From Tessaracoccus bendigoensis DSM 12906 (GTDB lineage Bacteria > Actinomycetota > Actinomycetes > Propionibacteriales > Propionibacteriaceae), in NCBI RefSeq assembly GCF_900141915.1, contig NZ_FQZG01000004.1, forward strand, positions 55,455 to 119,454: a stretch of 64,000 nucleotides of DNA. The letters are read 5' to 3'. The notes under the pieces are model-generated. The model did not search any database. It saw nothing but the letters and a program-made list of their open reading frames with translations, and had not been told where the DNA came from. Position numbers and translations under genes: made by a program. Shown piece by piece: positions 18,062-26,670 of this stretch (position 1 is the first letter of the stretch; every line of letters begins with the position of its first letter).

Positions 18062-20045
18062 CCACTCCCGTGTTCTCGCCGCCGCAGTCGGCGAGATCCA
18101 CGGGCAGGCGCGTCCCGGCCAGCAGTTGATGGCCGAGTCGGTCGCGGACGCGCTCGAATCCGGGGTGCATCTGCTCGTGCAGGCAGGTACCGGCACCGGC
18201 AAGTCGCTCGGCTACCTCGCCCCGGCGCTTGCCAGGTGCGTCGACACCGATGAGCGGCTCATCGTCGCCACGGCGACGCTGGCGCTCCAGGCCCAGCTCG
18301 CGGACAAGGACATCCCGACAGCCCTCGACGCCATCGAGGAGGTGACCGGGACCAGGCCGAAGGCCGCGATCCTCAAGGGGAGAGCCAACTACGCCTGCCT
18401 CTACCGCTCTCGCTCAGGCGGGGACCTCGACCAGGATTCCCTCATCGGCAGCGCTGCGCTGGCCGATGCCGTCGCCGGGTCCAGAGCCGACGATGTCAGC
18501 AAGCTCGGTGCGGAGGTGCTGGCACTGCGGGAATGGGTTGAAGAGGAGGCGGAGCGCGGAGGGTTGGCCGACCGCGATGACGCTCCCACCCACACCGCCC
18601 GTGGCTGGGCCCAGGTGTCGATTCCAAGCCGGGAGTGTCTCGGCGTCGCGTCCTGCCCGTTCGGGGCCGAGTGCTTCGTCGAAGCGTCTCGTGAGGAGGC
18701 AAGAGGCGCCCAGTTGGTCGTCACCAACCACGCGCTGCTGGCGATCAACGCCATGCACGGTGGCACCGCCCTCCCTGAGCATTCTGCGCTCATCATCGAT
18801 GAGGCACACGAGCTGGCCAGCCGCATCACCACCGCTGCGACAGACGAGCTCACGCCTTCCCTGGTGGAGCGAACCGCTCGCCGCGTCCTCAGCTGGCTCG
18901 ACGACGATCTGGCAACCGACTTCCTCGACCAGTCCGACGTGCTGCGTGCGGCGCTTGACGAGTCGGAACTAACCAGGATCACCTCGGCGTCCGCGCCTCT
19001 TCCCTACGCGGCGGCCCAGCTGCGTGACGTCTCCCGCAAGGTCGTCAGCGTTCTAGGGAAGGTCACCGACGACCCGGAACGTCAGCAGGCGGGCTCGGCG
19101 GTGAAGGCGATCTTCGACGTCGCCGAACGAATCGCCGCGCTAGCCGACGCTGATGTGGTGTGGGTCACCCAGTCAGAGGTCATGGGCCGTGCCGCCCTCG
19201 TCGCTCCGCTGAATGTCTCCGGGCTACTCCGGAACCAGGTCTTCGCCGAGACCACCACCGTCCTCACCTCGGCGACGTTGACACTCGGGGGCGCGTTCGA
19301 GCCGGCCGCGGCGGCCGTCGGGCTCGCGGGGGCAGACCGGCTGGCTCCGGGTGCGGAGCCTGCGGACGCGTTCGCCTGGTCGGGGCTCGATGTCGGGTCG
19401 CCCTTCGACTATGCGCAGCAGGGCATCCTCTACGTCGCCAAACGACTTCCACCACCGGGAAGGGACGGGATGCACGTCGAGACACTGGCGGAGGTCGCCC
19501 AATTGGTATGGGCAGCGGACGGTCGGACCCTCGGCCTGTTCGCTTCGCGTCGCGCGGCGGAGCAGGCCACCGAGTACTGCCGTCGGGAACTGCCCGGTCG
19601 AACTATCCTGTGCCAAGGCGACGCTCAGCTCTCAGAGCTCACCCGTCGGTTCATCGCAGAGCCGGAAACGTCACTGTTCGGCACCTTGTCGCTGTGGCAG
19701 GGCGTCGACGTCCCCGGTGACACGTGCCAGTTGGTGATCATCGACAAGATCCCGTTCCCCAGGCCCGACGATCCGCTGATGCAGGCCAGGAAGAAAGCGG
19801 TCGACGACGCGGGAGGCAATGGCTTCATGTCGGTGGCCGCGACGCACGCGGCTCTGTTGCTCGCGCAGGGTGCCGGTCGGCTGATCCGGCGAACGGACGA
19901 CAGAGGCGTGGTTGCGATGCTGGACCCGAGGCTCGTCACCGCCCGTTACGGGTCGTTTCTCAAGACATCCCTGCCCGGCTTCTGGATGACCACCGACGGT
20001 GACCTCGCGGTGAGGGCCCTGCGACGTCTGCGCGGCGAGGAGTAG
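18054..20045 (+). CDS. ATP-dependent DNA helicase, DinG/XPD type with Fe-S cluster
   Basis: The 663-residue SF2 helicase has Walker A QAGTGTGKS (43-51), four cluster cysteines at 115, 195, 201 and 207, and the DEAH box at 249-252. The C-terminal helicase domain carries LSLWQGVDVPG and QGAGRLIRR as motifs V and VI. DinG/YoaA-like enzymes unwind R-loops, D-loops and forked DNA with 5'-3' polarity. It is cotranslated with hflX and ends 4 bases from convergent lexA. No SOS box precedes it, so SOS control would be indirect or absent. Confidence 0.92.
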   Translation: MTDHSRVLAAAVGEIHGQARPGQQLMAESVADALESGVHLLVQAGTGTGKSLGYLAPALARCVDTDERLIVATATLALQAQLADKDIPTALDAIEEVTGTRPKAAILKGRANYACLYRSRSGGDLDQDSLIGSAALADAVAGSRADDVSKLGAEVLALREWVEEEAERGGLADRDDAPTHTARGWAQVSIPSRECLGVASCPFGAECFVEASREEARGAQLVVTNHALLAINAMHGGTALPEHSALIIDEAHELASRITTAATDELTPSLVERTARRVLSWLDDDLATDFLDQSDVLRAALDESELTRITSASAPLPYAAAQLRDVSRKVVSVLGKVTDDPERQQAGSAVKAIFDVAERIAALADADVVWVTQSEVMGRAALVAPLNVSGLLRNQVFAETTTVLTSATLTLGGAFEPAAAAVGLAGADRLAPGAEPADAFAWSGLDVGSPFDYAQQGILYVAKRLPPPGRDGMHVETLAEVAQLVWAADGRTLGLFASRRAAEQATEYCRRELPGRTILCQGDAQLSELTRRFIAEPETSLFGTLSLWQGVDVPGDTCQLVIIDKIPFPRPDDPLMQARKKAVDDAGGNGFMSVAATHAALLLAQGAGRLIRRTDDRGVVAMLDPRLVTARYGSFLKTSLPGFWMTTDGDLAVRALRRLRGEE

Positions 20046-20049
20046 AGAC

Positions 20050-20778
20050 TCAGAGCCTTCGCATCACCGCGACGACCTTGCCCATGATCTGGGCGTGTGT
20101 GCCGTCGATGGGGGAGTAGAGCTCATTGTGTGGCAACAGCCACACCTGGCCGTCGCTGCGGCTGAAGGTCTTGACCGTTGCCTCGTCGTCGAGCAGGGCC
20201 GCCACGATGTCGCCGTTTCGAGCGTCGTTCTGCCTGCGCACGACTACCCAGTCACCATCACAGATCGCGGCGTCGACCATCGAGTCGCCGTGGACCTCTA
20301 GCATGAACACCTCGCCGTCGCCCACGAGTTGTTGAGGCAGCGCGAAGACGTCGTCTACCTGCTGTTCGGCCAGGATGGGGCCACCGGCGGCGATCCGGCC
20401 CAGCAGGGGGGCGCTGACCGACCTGGGTGACGTGTCGTAGTGCTGCTCCGGTGGCAGGCTCTCGCCATCCGGCAGCTGGACGACGACCGCGCGCGGTCGG
20501 TTCGGGTCTCGCCTCAGGAAGCCCTTCTCTTCGAGCACCTTGAGCTGATAGGCGACCGAAGAAGTCGAAGCCAGACCGGCCCGGCTGGCCACCTCTCGGA
20601 TGCTCGGGGGGTAGCCGACCTCTTCGATGGACTGGCGGATCACCTGGAGGATGGCCATCTGCCTCCGGGTCAGACCGTGCCGGTTCTCCGGGCCGTCGGG
20701 AAGCACCGTGATGTCGGCGAGTTCCTCAGCGAGTGAGGCGTTGGATGGTCGGCCGCGGCGGGGCGTCTTGTCAGGCAT
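20050..20778 (-). CDS. lexA: SOS repressor LexA
   Basis: LexA represses DNA-damage genes and self-cleaves when RecA filaments form. The 242-residue product has a basic N-terminal extension and a winged HTH at about 35-97. The cleavage bond is A131-G132 in RIAAGGP. The catalytic dyad is S166 (HGDSM) and K203 (ATVKT). Its own promoter carries an SOS box at 20801, so it is autoregulated. TAGGGT ends six bases before the ATG, predicting a leaderless mRNA. Confidence 0.97.
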   Translation of the reverse strand: MPDKTPRRGRPSNASLAEELADITVLPDGPENRHGLTRRQMAILQVIRQSIEEVGYPPSIREVASRAGLASTSSVAYQLKVLEEKGFLRRDPNRPRAVVVQLPDGESLPPEQHYDTSPRSVSAPLLGRIAAGGPILAEQQVDDVFALPQQLVGDGEVFMLEVHGDSMVDAAICDGDWVVVRRQNDARNGDIVAALLDDEATVKTFSRSDGQVWLLPHNELYSPIDGTHAQIMGKVVAVMRRL

Positions 20779-20784
20779 GAACTC

Positions 20785-20814
20785 ACCCTACCGGACGCAG
20801 CGAACGCCTGTTCG
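20785..20814 (-). promoter_or_regulatory. lexA promoter: -10 (20785-20790) and SOS box (20801-20814)
   Basis: TAGGGT on the minus strand is the -10, six bases from the lexA ATG. CGAACGCCTGTTCG is a perfect-arm LexA site covering the -35 position. Confidence 0.85.
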
Positions 20815-20893
20815 AAAAGAACCCGGCGTGTCGCTGGTGCCAGTTTTGTCAGACCCGTCTGTTTGCGTGGTTCCATGCGGTCGGAGAGCAACT

Positions 20894-20907
20894 CGAACGG
20901 GTGTTCC
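20894..20907 (+). promoter_or_regulatory. SOS box 1 of the ChiZ/DivS-position gene
   Basis: CGAACGGGTGTTCC matches the LexA site at every position except the last base. It lies 80 bases before the small membrane-protein start and 116 bases from lexA. Confidence 0.75.
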
Positions 20908-20938
20908 AATTTGCAGCTACGGCCGCTAGACTTCAATT

Positions 20939-20952
20939 CGAACGGTTGTTCT
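20939..20952 (+). promoter_or_regulatory. SOS box 2 of the ChiZ/DivS-position gene
   Basis: CGAACGGTTGTTCT has intact GAAC/GTTC arms and sits 22 bases before the start codon, 45 bp after box 1. Two sites imply tight, cooperative repression. Confidence 0.78.
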
Positions 20953-20973
20953 AGTGTGAGAGGAGTGGTCTCC

Positions 20974-21300
20974 ATGGCCGCGGAAGTTTCCCAAGAGGTC
21001 GTCAAGGTCGGCAGGCGTCGCGTCGCCACCTCCCCGGGTGCTCGTCCCGGTCTCCGTCTGCCGCAGGTCAGGCCTAAGCGTCGGGGCTTTGCGGGGAGGC
21101 CGGTTGCGGTAGCCTCGTGCAATGTCTCTCGGGTTCCCCGGGTGTCGGCTTGGGTGGCGGTCAGAGTTGCACTGGTGGCAGCGTTGACGGTGGCAGGTGG
21201 AGCCGTCTCCGTGGCCCGGATCACGGCCGACATGGCGCCGGATCCGGCGCGTCAGTATGTCGCCGGCGACCCGGCGTGGGCGCATGTAACTCAGCCGTGA
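20974..21300 (+). CDS. SOS-controlled small membrane protein in the ChiZ/DivS position (candidate division inhibitor)
   Basis: The 108-residue product has a disordered, very basic N-terminus (13 Arg/Lys in residues 1-56), one transmembrane helix at about 57-79 and a short outer tail. The ATG follows GAGAGGAG. Position, orientation and SOS boxes match mycobacterial Rv2719c (ChiZ) and corynebacterial DivS, which sit between lexA and nrdR and stop division during SOS. Most such proteins carry a LysM domain. Here only YVAGDPAWAHV, resembling a LysM start, remains before the stop. Function is inferred from context; no sequence motif proves it. Confidence 0.65.
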   Translation: MAAEVSQEVVKVGRRRVATSPGARPGLRLPQVRPKRRGFAGRPVAVASCNVSRVPRVSAWVAVRVALVAALTVAGGAVSVARITADMAPDPARQYVAGDPAWAHVTQP

Positions 21301-21345
21301 TCGGTTCCGCGGTGGGGTTGTGCAGGGCGACCGCTAGGCCTAAGA

Positions 21346-21361
21346 TCCCTATATCTAGTAG
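21346..21361. promoter_or_regulatory. NrdR box 1
   Basis: The core CTATATCTAG matches 9 of 10 bases of the NrdR consensus core CTATATATAG; the outer arms are poor. It is 32 bp from box 2, about three helical turns, the usual spacing. Confidence 0.55.
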
Positions 21362-21377
21362 TTCCACGGCTGCCGCC

Positions 21378-21393
21378 ACACTATAACTTGTGG
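21378..21393. promoter_or_regulatory. NrdR box 2
   Basis: ACACTATAACTTGTGG matches 12 of 16 positions of the ACACTATATATAGTGT-type consensus, including both ACAC/TG arms. It lies 65 bases before nrdR. Confidence 0.65.
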
Positions 21394-21458
21394 TTTATGG
21401 TGCGAAGTGGCACCGTGGTACCCCTGTTGGGAATCTTCGAAGGTTGGTCGGCTGAATC

Positions 21459-21971
21459 ATGCATTGCCCGTTCTGCAGGCACGGTGACACCAAGGTGTCC
21501 GACTCCCGTGCCACCGAGGATGGCTCGGCCATCCGACGCAGACGTGCCTGCCCCATGTGTGAGCGCAAGTTCACGACCGTGGAGCAGATCGTGCTGACCG
21601 TGGTGAAGCGGTCGGGTGTCGTCGAGGCGTTCAGCCGAGACAAGGTCATCCGGGGCGTGTCGAAGGCGTGCAAGGGCCGTCCGGTTACCCCGGCCCAGCT
21701 GGCCTCCCTCGCGCAGAGGGTCGAAGAATCGCTGAGGTCCTCCGGTCTTGCCGAGATCCCGTCCGAGAAGATCGGCGTGGCCATCCTTGGCCCGTTGGAG
21801 GAACTCGACGCGGTGGCTTACCTTCGCTTCGCGAGCGTCTACAAGAACTACGACTCGGTAGACGACTTCCAACGGGAGATCGATGCGCTGAAGCTCAGTG
21901 CGGCGCTGGTTACGTCACGGGGGCCCGAGGTCCTGGTAGGCGCGCTGAGCCAGGAACCTTTGATCAGCTGA
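21459..21971 (+). CDS. nrdR: Transcriptional repressor NrdR
   Basis: NrdR senses dATP/ATP and represses ribonucleotide reductase genes. The N-terminal zinc ribbon has C3, C6, C31 and C34 (CPFC...CPMC). The ATP-cone follows at about 46-136 ([16 protein letters not shown]). At 170 residues it is slightly longer than typical, with a C-terminal extension after the cone. The gene lies directly before nrdJ and behind two NrdR boxes, indicating autoregulation of a nrdR-nrdJ unit. Confidence 0.95.
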   Translation: MHCPFCRHGDTKVSDSRATEDGSAIRRRRACPMCERKFTTVEQIVLTVVKRSGVVEAFSRDKVIRGVSKACKGRPVTPAQLASLAQRVEESLRSSGLAEIPSEKIGVAILGPLEELDAVAYLRFASVYKNYDSVDDFQREIDALKLSAALVTSRGPEVLVGALSQEPLIS

Positions 21972-22029
21972 GCCGTCTCAGGCCCACAACACCACCACTG
22001 CATCCACGAATAATCCGGAGGGGATATAC

Positions 22030-24858
22030 ATGACCGCGACAACAACCCGCGCTGGACGCCGCAAGACCGGCGACGAGGCCACCGGAAGGGGCTTGACCAT
22101 CGAGCGGGTCTTCACTACGGCAGGTGTCCACCCTTACGATGAGGTGGAATGGGACCGCCGCGACGTGGTGCAGACCAACTGGAAGAGTGGGGAGACGGTC
22201 TTCGAGCAGCACGGGGTCGAGTTCCCATCCTCGTGGAGCGTCAACGCCTCCACCATCGTCACCACCAAGTATTTCCGTGGTGCGCTCGGCACCGAGCAAC
22301 GCGAGTCCAGCCTCAAGACGCTCATCGACCGCGTAGTCAAGAGCTACGCGAAGGCCGGGTCCGACTTCGGCTATTTCGCCACGGACGCCGATGCCGAGAT
22401 CTTCGAGCACGAGCTCACCTGGATGCTGCTCAACCAGTACTTCTCGTTCAACTCGCCCGTCTGGTTCAACGTCGGCACCCCATCGCCGCAGCAGGTCAGC
22501 GCCTGTTTCATCTTGTCGGTCGATGACTCGATGGAGTCGATCCTGAACTGGTACAAGGAAGAGGGGTTCATTTTCAAGGGCGGCTCAGGTGCCGGCCTGA
22601 ACCTGTCTCGGATCCGTTCGTCGAAGGAACTCCTCAGCTCCGGAGGTACCGCCTCCGGCCCGGTCTCATTCATGCGTGGCGCCGACGCCTCGGCCGGTAC
22701 GATCAAGTCCGGTGGGGCGACCCGTCGCGCCGCGAAGATGGTGGTCCTCGACGTCGACCACCCCGACATCGTCGAGTTCGTCGAGACGAAAGCGCGTGAA
22801 GAGGACAAGATCCGCGCCCTGCGTGACGCCGGCTTCGACATGGACCTCGGCGGCAGGGACATCGTCTCGGTGCAGTACCAGAATGCAAACAACTCCGTGC
22901 GCGTCACCGATGAGTTCATGACCGCGGTCGAGCAGGGCGGCGCGTTCGGGCTGCGCGCCCGCCACGACGGCTCGGTGATCGAGGAGATCGACGCCAAGGG
23001 GCTTTTCCGTAAGATCGCCAAGGCCGCCTGGGAGTGCGCCGATCCGGGCATCCAGTACCACGACACGATCAACGTCTGGCACACCAACCCGGAGACGGGA
23101 CCCATTACCGCCTCCAACCCGTGCTCCGAATACATGAGCCTCGACAATTCGTCGTGCAACCTCGCCTCGCTCAACCTGCTGAAGTTCCTGAAGCCGGACG
23201 GCGCCTTCGACGTGGAGTTGTTCGTCAAAGCCGTCGAGTTGATCATCACCGCGATGGACATCTCGATCTGTTTCGCGGACTTCCCGACCGAGCCGATCGG
23301 TGAGACCACCCGCAACTTCCGCCAACTTGGGATCGGCTACGCCAACCTCGGCGCGCTCCTGATGGCGATGGGTAAGGGTTACGACACCGACGGCGGCCGC
23401 TCCACCGCCGCCGCCATCACGTCGATCATGACGGCCACGTCTTATCGTCGCAGCGCCGAACTCGCCGCTGTGGTCGGTCCTTACAACGGCTACGCCGTCA
23501 ACGCGGACGCCCACCAGCGCGTGATGCGCAAGCATCAGGCCGCAAACGACGACCTCCGGGTTTTGGCAGACGATCGTCAGCTGCACTCGGTCGCCACGCG
23601 TGAATGGGACCTTGTGGTGTCGACCGGAGCTGAGAACGGCTTCCGCAACGCCCAGGCGTCCGTGCTGGCTCCCACCGGCACCATCGGCTTCATGATGGAC
23701 TGCGACACCACCGGTGTCGAACCCGATTTCTCGCTCGTCAAGTTCAAGAAGCTCGTCGGTGGCAGTTCCATGCAGATCGTCAACCAGACGATCCCACGCG
23801 CCCTGAAGCGTCTCGGCTACAACGCCGACGAGATCGAGGCGATCGTGGAGTTCATCAGCGGCCACGGCCACGTCGTCGGGGCTCCCGGGCTCGCGGCTGA
23901 GCATTACGAGGTGTTCGACACCGCCATGGGCGCCCGCGCCATCAAGCCGATGGGGCATGTGCGCATGATGGCAGCGGTCCAGCCGTTCCTCTCGGGAGCC
24001 ATCTCCAAGACGGTTAACCTGCCTGAGTCGGCCACGATCGAGGAGATCGAGGACGTCTACCTGCAGGGTTGGAAACTCGGCCTGAAGGCGCTGGCCGTGT
24101 ACCGCGACAACTGCAAGGTCGGCCAGCCGCTGTCCGATGCGAAGAAGGACACCGCGGAGAAGAAGGTCGAGCCGGAGATCCGCATCGAATACCGCCCGAA
24201 GCGTCAGCGGCTGCCGAAGTCGCGTTCGGGTCGCACGACCAGCTTCTCCGTCAACGGGGCCGAAGGCTACATGACCTCCGGCGCCTACCAGGATGGCCGC
24301 CTCGGTGAAGTGTTCCTCAAGCTCGGTAAGCAGGGCTCAACCCTCGCCGGTGTGATGGATGCCTTCTCGATCGCCGTGTCGATCGGCCTCCAGTACGGAG
24401 TGCCGCTGGAGAGTTTCGTGCAGAAGTTCACGAACCTGAAGTTCGAGCCGGCTGGCATGACCGACGACCCGGACATCCGGATCGCCCAGTCGTTCATGGA
24501 CTACATCTTCCGTCGTCTCGCGCTGGACTACCTGACCTTCGACGACCGGTCCGAGCTCGGCATCTACACCGCTGCGGAGCGGGCCCGTTACGTCGAGACG
24601 GGCTCCTACCTTTCGGAGGAGGACGAGGCGAACATGCCGGAATCCGAATCCCTGCGCAACGATGCCGGTGACAACTTCAATGTGGACGGCGCCCGCCAGC
24701 CTTCGCTGTTGGACGCCCACACCACCGCGGAGTTGATGGAGGCGTTGGGTGTGGCTGAGGTCGACGCGCCGTTGTGCATGACCTGTGGCACCAAGATGCG
24801 GCCTTCGGGTTCCTGCTACGTGTGTGAAGGGTGTGGGTCGACCAGCGGCTGCAGTTGA
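22030..24858 (+). CDS. nrdJ: Vitamin B12-dependent (class II) ribonucleoside-diphosphate reductase
   Basis: This enzyme makes deoxyribonucleotides with adenosylcobalamin and needs no oxygen. The 942-residue protein has the ten-stranded barrel with ACFILSVDDSM early, NPCSE containing the radical cysteine C365, and a C-terminal cysteine-rich tail (CMTCGTK...CYVCEGCG) that rereduces the active site. The ATG follows CCGGAGGGG. No B12 riboswitch was seen upstream. Control instead looks to be by NrdR. No class I reductase genes lie nearby. Confidence 0.96.
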   Translation: MTATTTRAGRRKTGDEATGRGLTIERVFTTAGVHPYDEVEWDRRDVVQTNWKSGETVFEQHGVEFPSSWSVNASTIVTTKYFRGALGTEQRESSLKTLIDRVVKSYAKAGSDFGYFATDADAEIFEHELTWMLLNQYFSFNSPVWFNVGTPSPQQVSACFILSVDDSMESILNWYKEEGFIFKGGSGAGLNLSRIRSSKELLSSGGTASGPVSFMRGADASAGTIKSGGATRRAAKMVVLDVDHPDIVEFVETKAREEDKIRALRDAGFDMDLGGRDIVSVQYQNANNSVRVTDEFMTAVEQGGAFGLRARHDGSVIEEIDAKGLFRKIAKAAWECADPGIQYHDTINVWHTNPETGPITASNPCSEYMSLDNSSCNLASLNLLKFLKPDGAFDVELFVKAVELIITAMDISICFADFPTEPIGETTRNFRQLGIGYANLGALLMAMGKGYDTDGGRSTAAAITSIMTATSYRRSAELAAVVGPYNGYAVNADAHQRVMRKHQAANDDLRVLADDRQLHSVATREWDLVVSTGAENGFRNAQASVLAPTGTIGFMMDCDTTGVEPDFSLVKFKKLVGGSSMQIVNQTIPRALKRLGYNADEIEAIVEFISGHGHVVGAPGLAAEHYEVFDTAMGARAIKPMGHVRMMAAVQPFLSGAISKTVNLPESATIEEIEDVYLQGWKLGLKALAVYRDNCKVGQPLSDAKKDTAEKKVEPEIRIEYRPKRQRLPKSRSGRTTSFSVNGAEGYMTSGAYQDGRLGEVFLKLGKQGSTLAGVMDAFSIAVSIGLQYGVPLESFVQKFTNLKFEPAGMTDDPDIRIAQSFMDYIFRRLALDYLTFDDRSELGIYTAAERARYVETGSYLSEEDEANMPESESLRNDAGDNFNVDGARQPSLLDAHTTAELMEALGVAEVDAPLCMTCGTKMRPSGSCYVCEGCGSTSGCS

Positions 24859-24950
24859 TGAAAGTGCTCACTGAGATGGCTGTGGATTCTCACTGATTTG
24901 TCAGGGGATTCAACGGCTTCGGGTGCCGATGCGAGAAAAGCCGATAGCAC

Positions 24951-24993
24951 AAGGAGGAGGCCAGGAACCTACAAGGTCCCTGGCCTCTTCCTT
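24951..24993. terminator. Terminator hairpin after nrdJ
   Basis: A 15-base arm beginning AAGGAGGAGGCC pairs with its complement at 14 of 15 positions around a 13-base loop. It lies 92 bases after the nrdJ stop and also faces the dprA remnant, so it may work in both directions. Confidence 0.6.
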
Positions 24994-25029
24994 GCCGCTG
25001 GAGGCTGAAGCGGTACTCGAACTCATCCG

Positions 25030-25752
25030 CGGTCTCGTTCCGTCCCCACCCACGGCCCGGGAAACAGCCGGAGCCCCGGCGCGTCGGAGTCTCCCCGGGT
25101 GGAAGCTCGCTGACGATCAGCCCAAGGTCACCGATACGTTCCAGCAGCTCGCGATGCCCGACCGGGTAAGGACGGTCGAGACCTCCGGCCAACACTGCAA
25201 CGGTATGCCCGCTGCTCGCGAGGCTGGCACTGTGGGCGGCTCCGTCGATCCCATAGGTAGGCGCCGCCGGAGATCGGGACCTTCTCTTCGGAGGCGAGAT
25301 CGTTGGCGAGTGCCTGCGCGACATGTATCCCGTGGCTGGTTGCGGCGCGCGCTCCGGTGATCGTGAACCGGTCATGGACCTGACCAGTCAGCAGTGAGGC
25401 TGCTCCCTTGGCCCACAGTACGTAGGGCAGGCGGTCCCCGAGATCGTGGCGCGGTGCGGGAAGCCATCGTCACCTGGAATGAGCGTCTGGTAGCCGAGCT
25501 TCTCTGTCGCTCGAAGTGCGGCGGGCACAGCGCCGGGGAGGAGGCGGAGTGAATGTGCTTGCGCCACAATGCGGCCGCAGTCCTGTCCATTGTCGGCACC
25601 GGGCCATGTGTCGTCAGCAGACGCACGGTCTCGACCGCGGCCAACGTCGCCGAGCAAGCGTCCGGTCACGGGATCATCCGGCGCGATGAGGACCGCAAGG
25701 GTGTTCCGCGCGCGGTCCGTTCGTCTTTAGCCAATCCGGGCATGGTGTCCAT
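25030..25752 (-). pseudogene. Decayed dprA (DNA processing protein A) remnant
   Basis: Minus-strand translation gives DprA-like blocks in the right order but in shifting frames. From ATG 25752 an opening MPGLAKDERTAR is read, then in another frame TLAVLIAPDDPVTGRLLGDVG. Next comes ETVRLLTTHGPVPTMDRT, then GYQTLIPGDDGFP. Finally YGIDGAAHSASLASSGHTVA and ELLERIGDLGLIVSELPPGE give the Rossmann-fold core at 25079-25255. The conserved region after that is lost. Several frameshifts and a C-terminal deletion make a working protein impossible. The 3' limit is approximate. Confidence 0.75.
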
Positions 25753-25839
25753 ACTGTTTCCTCTCACTCACCGGTGAGGTGTGCAGGCTGGAACGTCGAA
25801 GCGTTCCCGAGGATTGCGGTGCAGCGAGGTCCTGCGATG

Positions 25840-26151
25840 TCAGGCCGACAACACCGAGCGGCCACCTGGAGGTCTCAGCGTTCCGCCGCAAGAGAGAACA
25901 GCGCTGCGTACTGCGCTGGGGCTGACGCCGAGCTGCTCCGCGACCTGAGCCAGGCTTTGATCGGCGTCGTACAGCTCGCGGGCCTTCGCGCGGGCGGAGA
26001 GGGAGAGGGTCTGGCTGCGCATCTTGACCCCGGCATTGGTGGCGATCTGGGTGATGGTGGTTCGGTGGACTCCAAATCGTTCGGCGATCTGCTGCACGGG
26101 CACTCCGGATGCGTAGGCGTCGAGGAGCTTCTGACGTTGCGGGTAGCTCAA
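25840..26151 (-). CDS. Orphan tandem helix-turn-helix protein (recombinase-like DNA-binding region)
   Basis: The 103-residue product from a TTG start holds two HTH units. The first, about residues 5-40, contains VQQIAERFGVHRTTITQIA. The second, about 50-90, contains LAQVAEQLGVSPSAVRSAVL. Such pairs resemble the DNA-binding tails of resolvases and transposases. No catalytic domain is found upstream. The frame stays open past the TTG for some codons (ALKSQTR), so the true start may be earlier or the gene may be a truncated remnant. It lies within the decayed 24.9-26.7 kb stretch. Confidence 0.5.
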   Translation of the reverse strand: MSYPQRQKLLDAYASGVPVQQIAERFGVHRTTITQIATNAGVKMRSQTLSLSARAKARELYDADQSLAQVAEQLGVSPSAVRSAVLSCGGTLRPPGGRSVLSA

Positions 26152-26359
26152 ACGGGTTTGAGATTTCAGGGCTTGGGTTGCGACTGGACCGCGCTGATCG
26201 CGTCGGGAGAGTCGTTCGGGTCGAGCGGCGGGGGACTGGGCTCTGCGCTGACTAGGGCGATGAGCGATCTGGGTGGAGCGGAGGGGTTTGAGAGGCTTCT
26301 ACGGAGGACCACCAGATGTTCGTTGTTCAAACCCACGACGAACGAATCGGCACCGGATC

Positions 26360-26488
26360 GCTGGTGACGAGCCCTTCCGCAGGTATCGGCGCCGGATCGC
26401 TGGTGTCGACGTCAGAGGGCTGGTGTCGACGTCAGAGGGCTGGTGACGACGGTGGATCGCTGGTGTCGAGCCTTCCCGCTGGTGTCGT
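26360..26488 (+). repeat. Array of six GCTGGTG(T/A)CGA units, period about 20 bp
   Basis: The 11-base unit starts at 26360, 26399, 26419, 26439, 26459 and 26478; the last has one mismatch. Spacing of the last five is 19-20 bp. Two consecutive units share the 20-base period with GTCAGAGG between them. The short frame spanning the array is a by-product. Confidence 0.8.
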
Positions 26489-26502
26489 GGCGGCGCTGGA
26501 CT

Positions 26503-26522
26503 GGGCCACTAGCTAGTGGCCC
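26503..26522. repeat. Perfect 20-bp palindrome next to dispersed repeat copy A
   Basis: GGGCCACTAGCTAGTGGCCC reads the same on both strands. It begins 14 bases after the short-repeat array and ends 3 bases before copy A of the 63-bp repeat. It could be a recombination or protein-binding site, or a hairpin. Confidence 0.8.
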
Positions 26523-26525
26523 GTC

Positions 26526-26588
26526 GCGCCTAATTGCACGGGTATGGAGCGCCATTCGGGCGACTGACTTCGTTGTCGTCGGTCGACG
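26526..26588 (+). repeat. Dispersed 63-bp repeat, copy A
   Basis: It matches 39867-39929 at 57 of 63 positions in the same orientation, with the last 35 bases nearly exact. It contains a TTGTCG hexamer (26573-26578) but no -10 follows at the right spacing. Confidence 0.85.
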
Positions 26589-26654
26589 TAGAACACCGCT
26601 ACGACTGACCTCCTCCGCCTTGTCATCCATCCCGACTGACACCCCATACTCATC

Positions 26655-26670
26655 CGCACCTTTAGGTGCG
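26655..26670 (-). terminator. Small hairpin downstream of the GPH transporter
   Basis: CGCACCT and AGGTGCG form a perfect 7-bp inverted repeat around TT, 71 bases past the transporter stop on the minus strand. There is no clear T-run, so support is modest. Confidence 0.35.

Noticed and set aside
21301..22029. Cobalamin riboswitch controlling the B12-dependent reductase
   Set aside because: No B12-box-like core was recognised before nrdR or nrdJ, and NrdR boxes explain control better.
22666..23958. A 430-residue minus-strand frame inside nrdJ
   Set aside because: It is an antisense frame kept open by GC-rich codon bias in nrdJ, with a His/Asp/Val-rich composition and no domain.
26360..26488. 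CRISPR array
   Set aside because: Units are only 11 bp with ~9-bp gaps that partly repeat; there is no spacer diversity and no cas gene.
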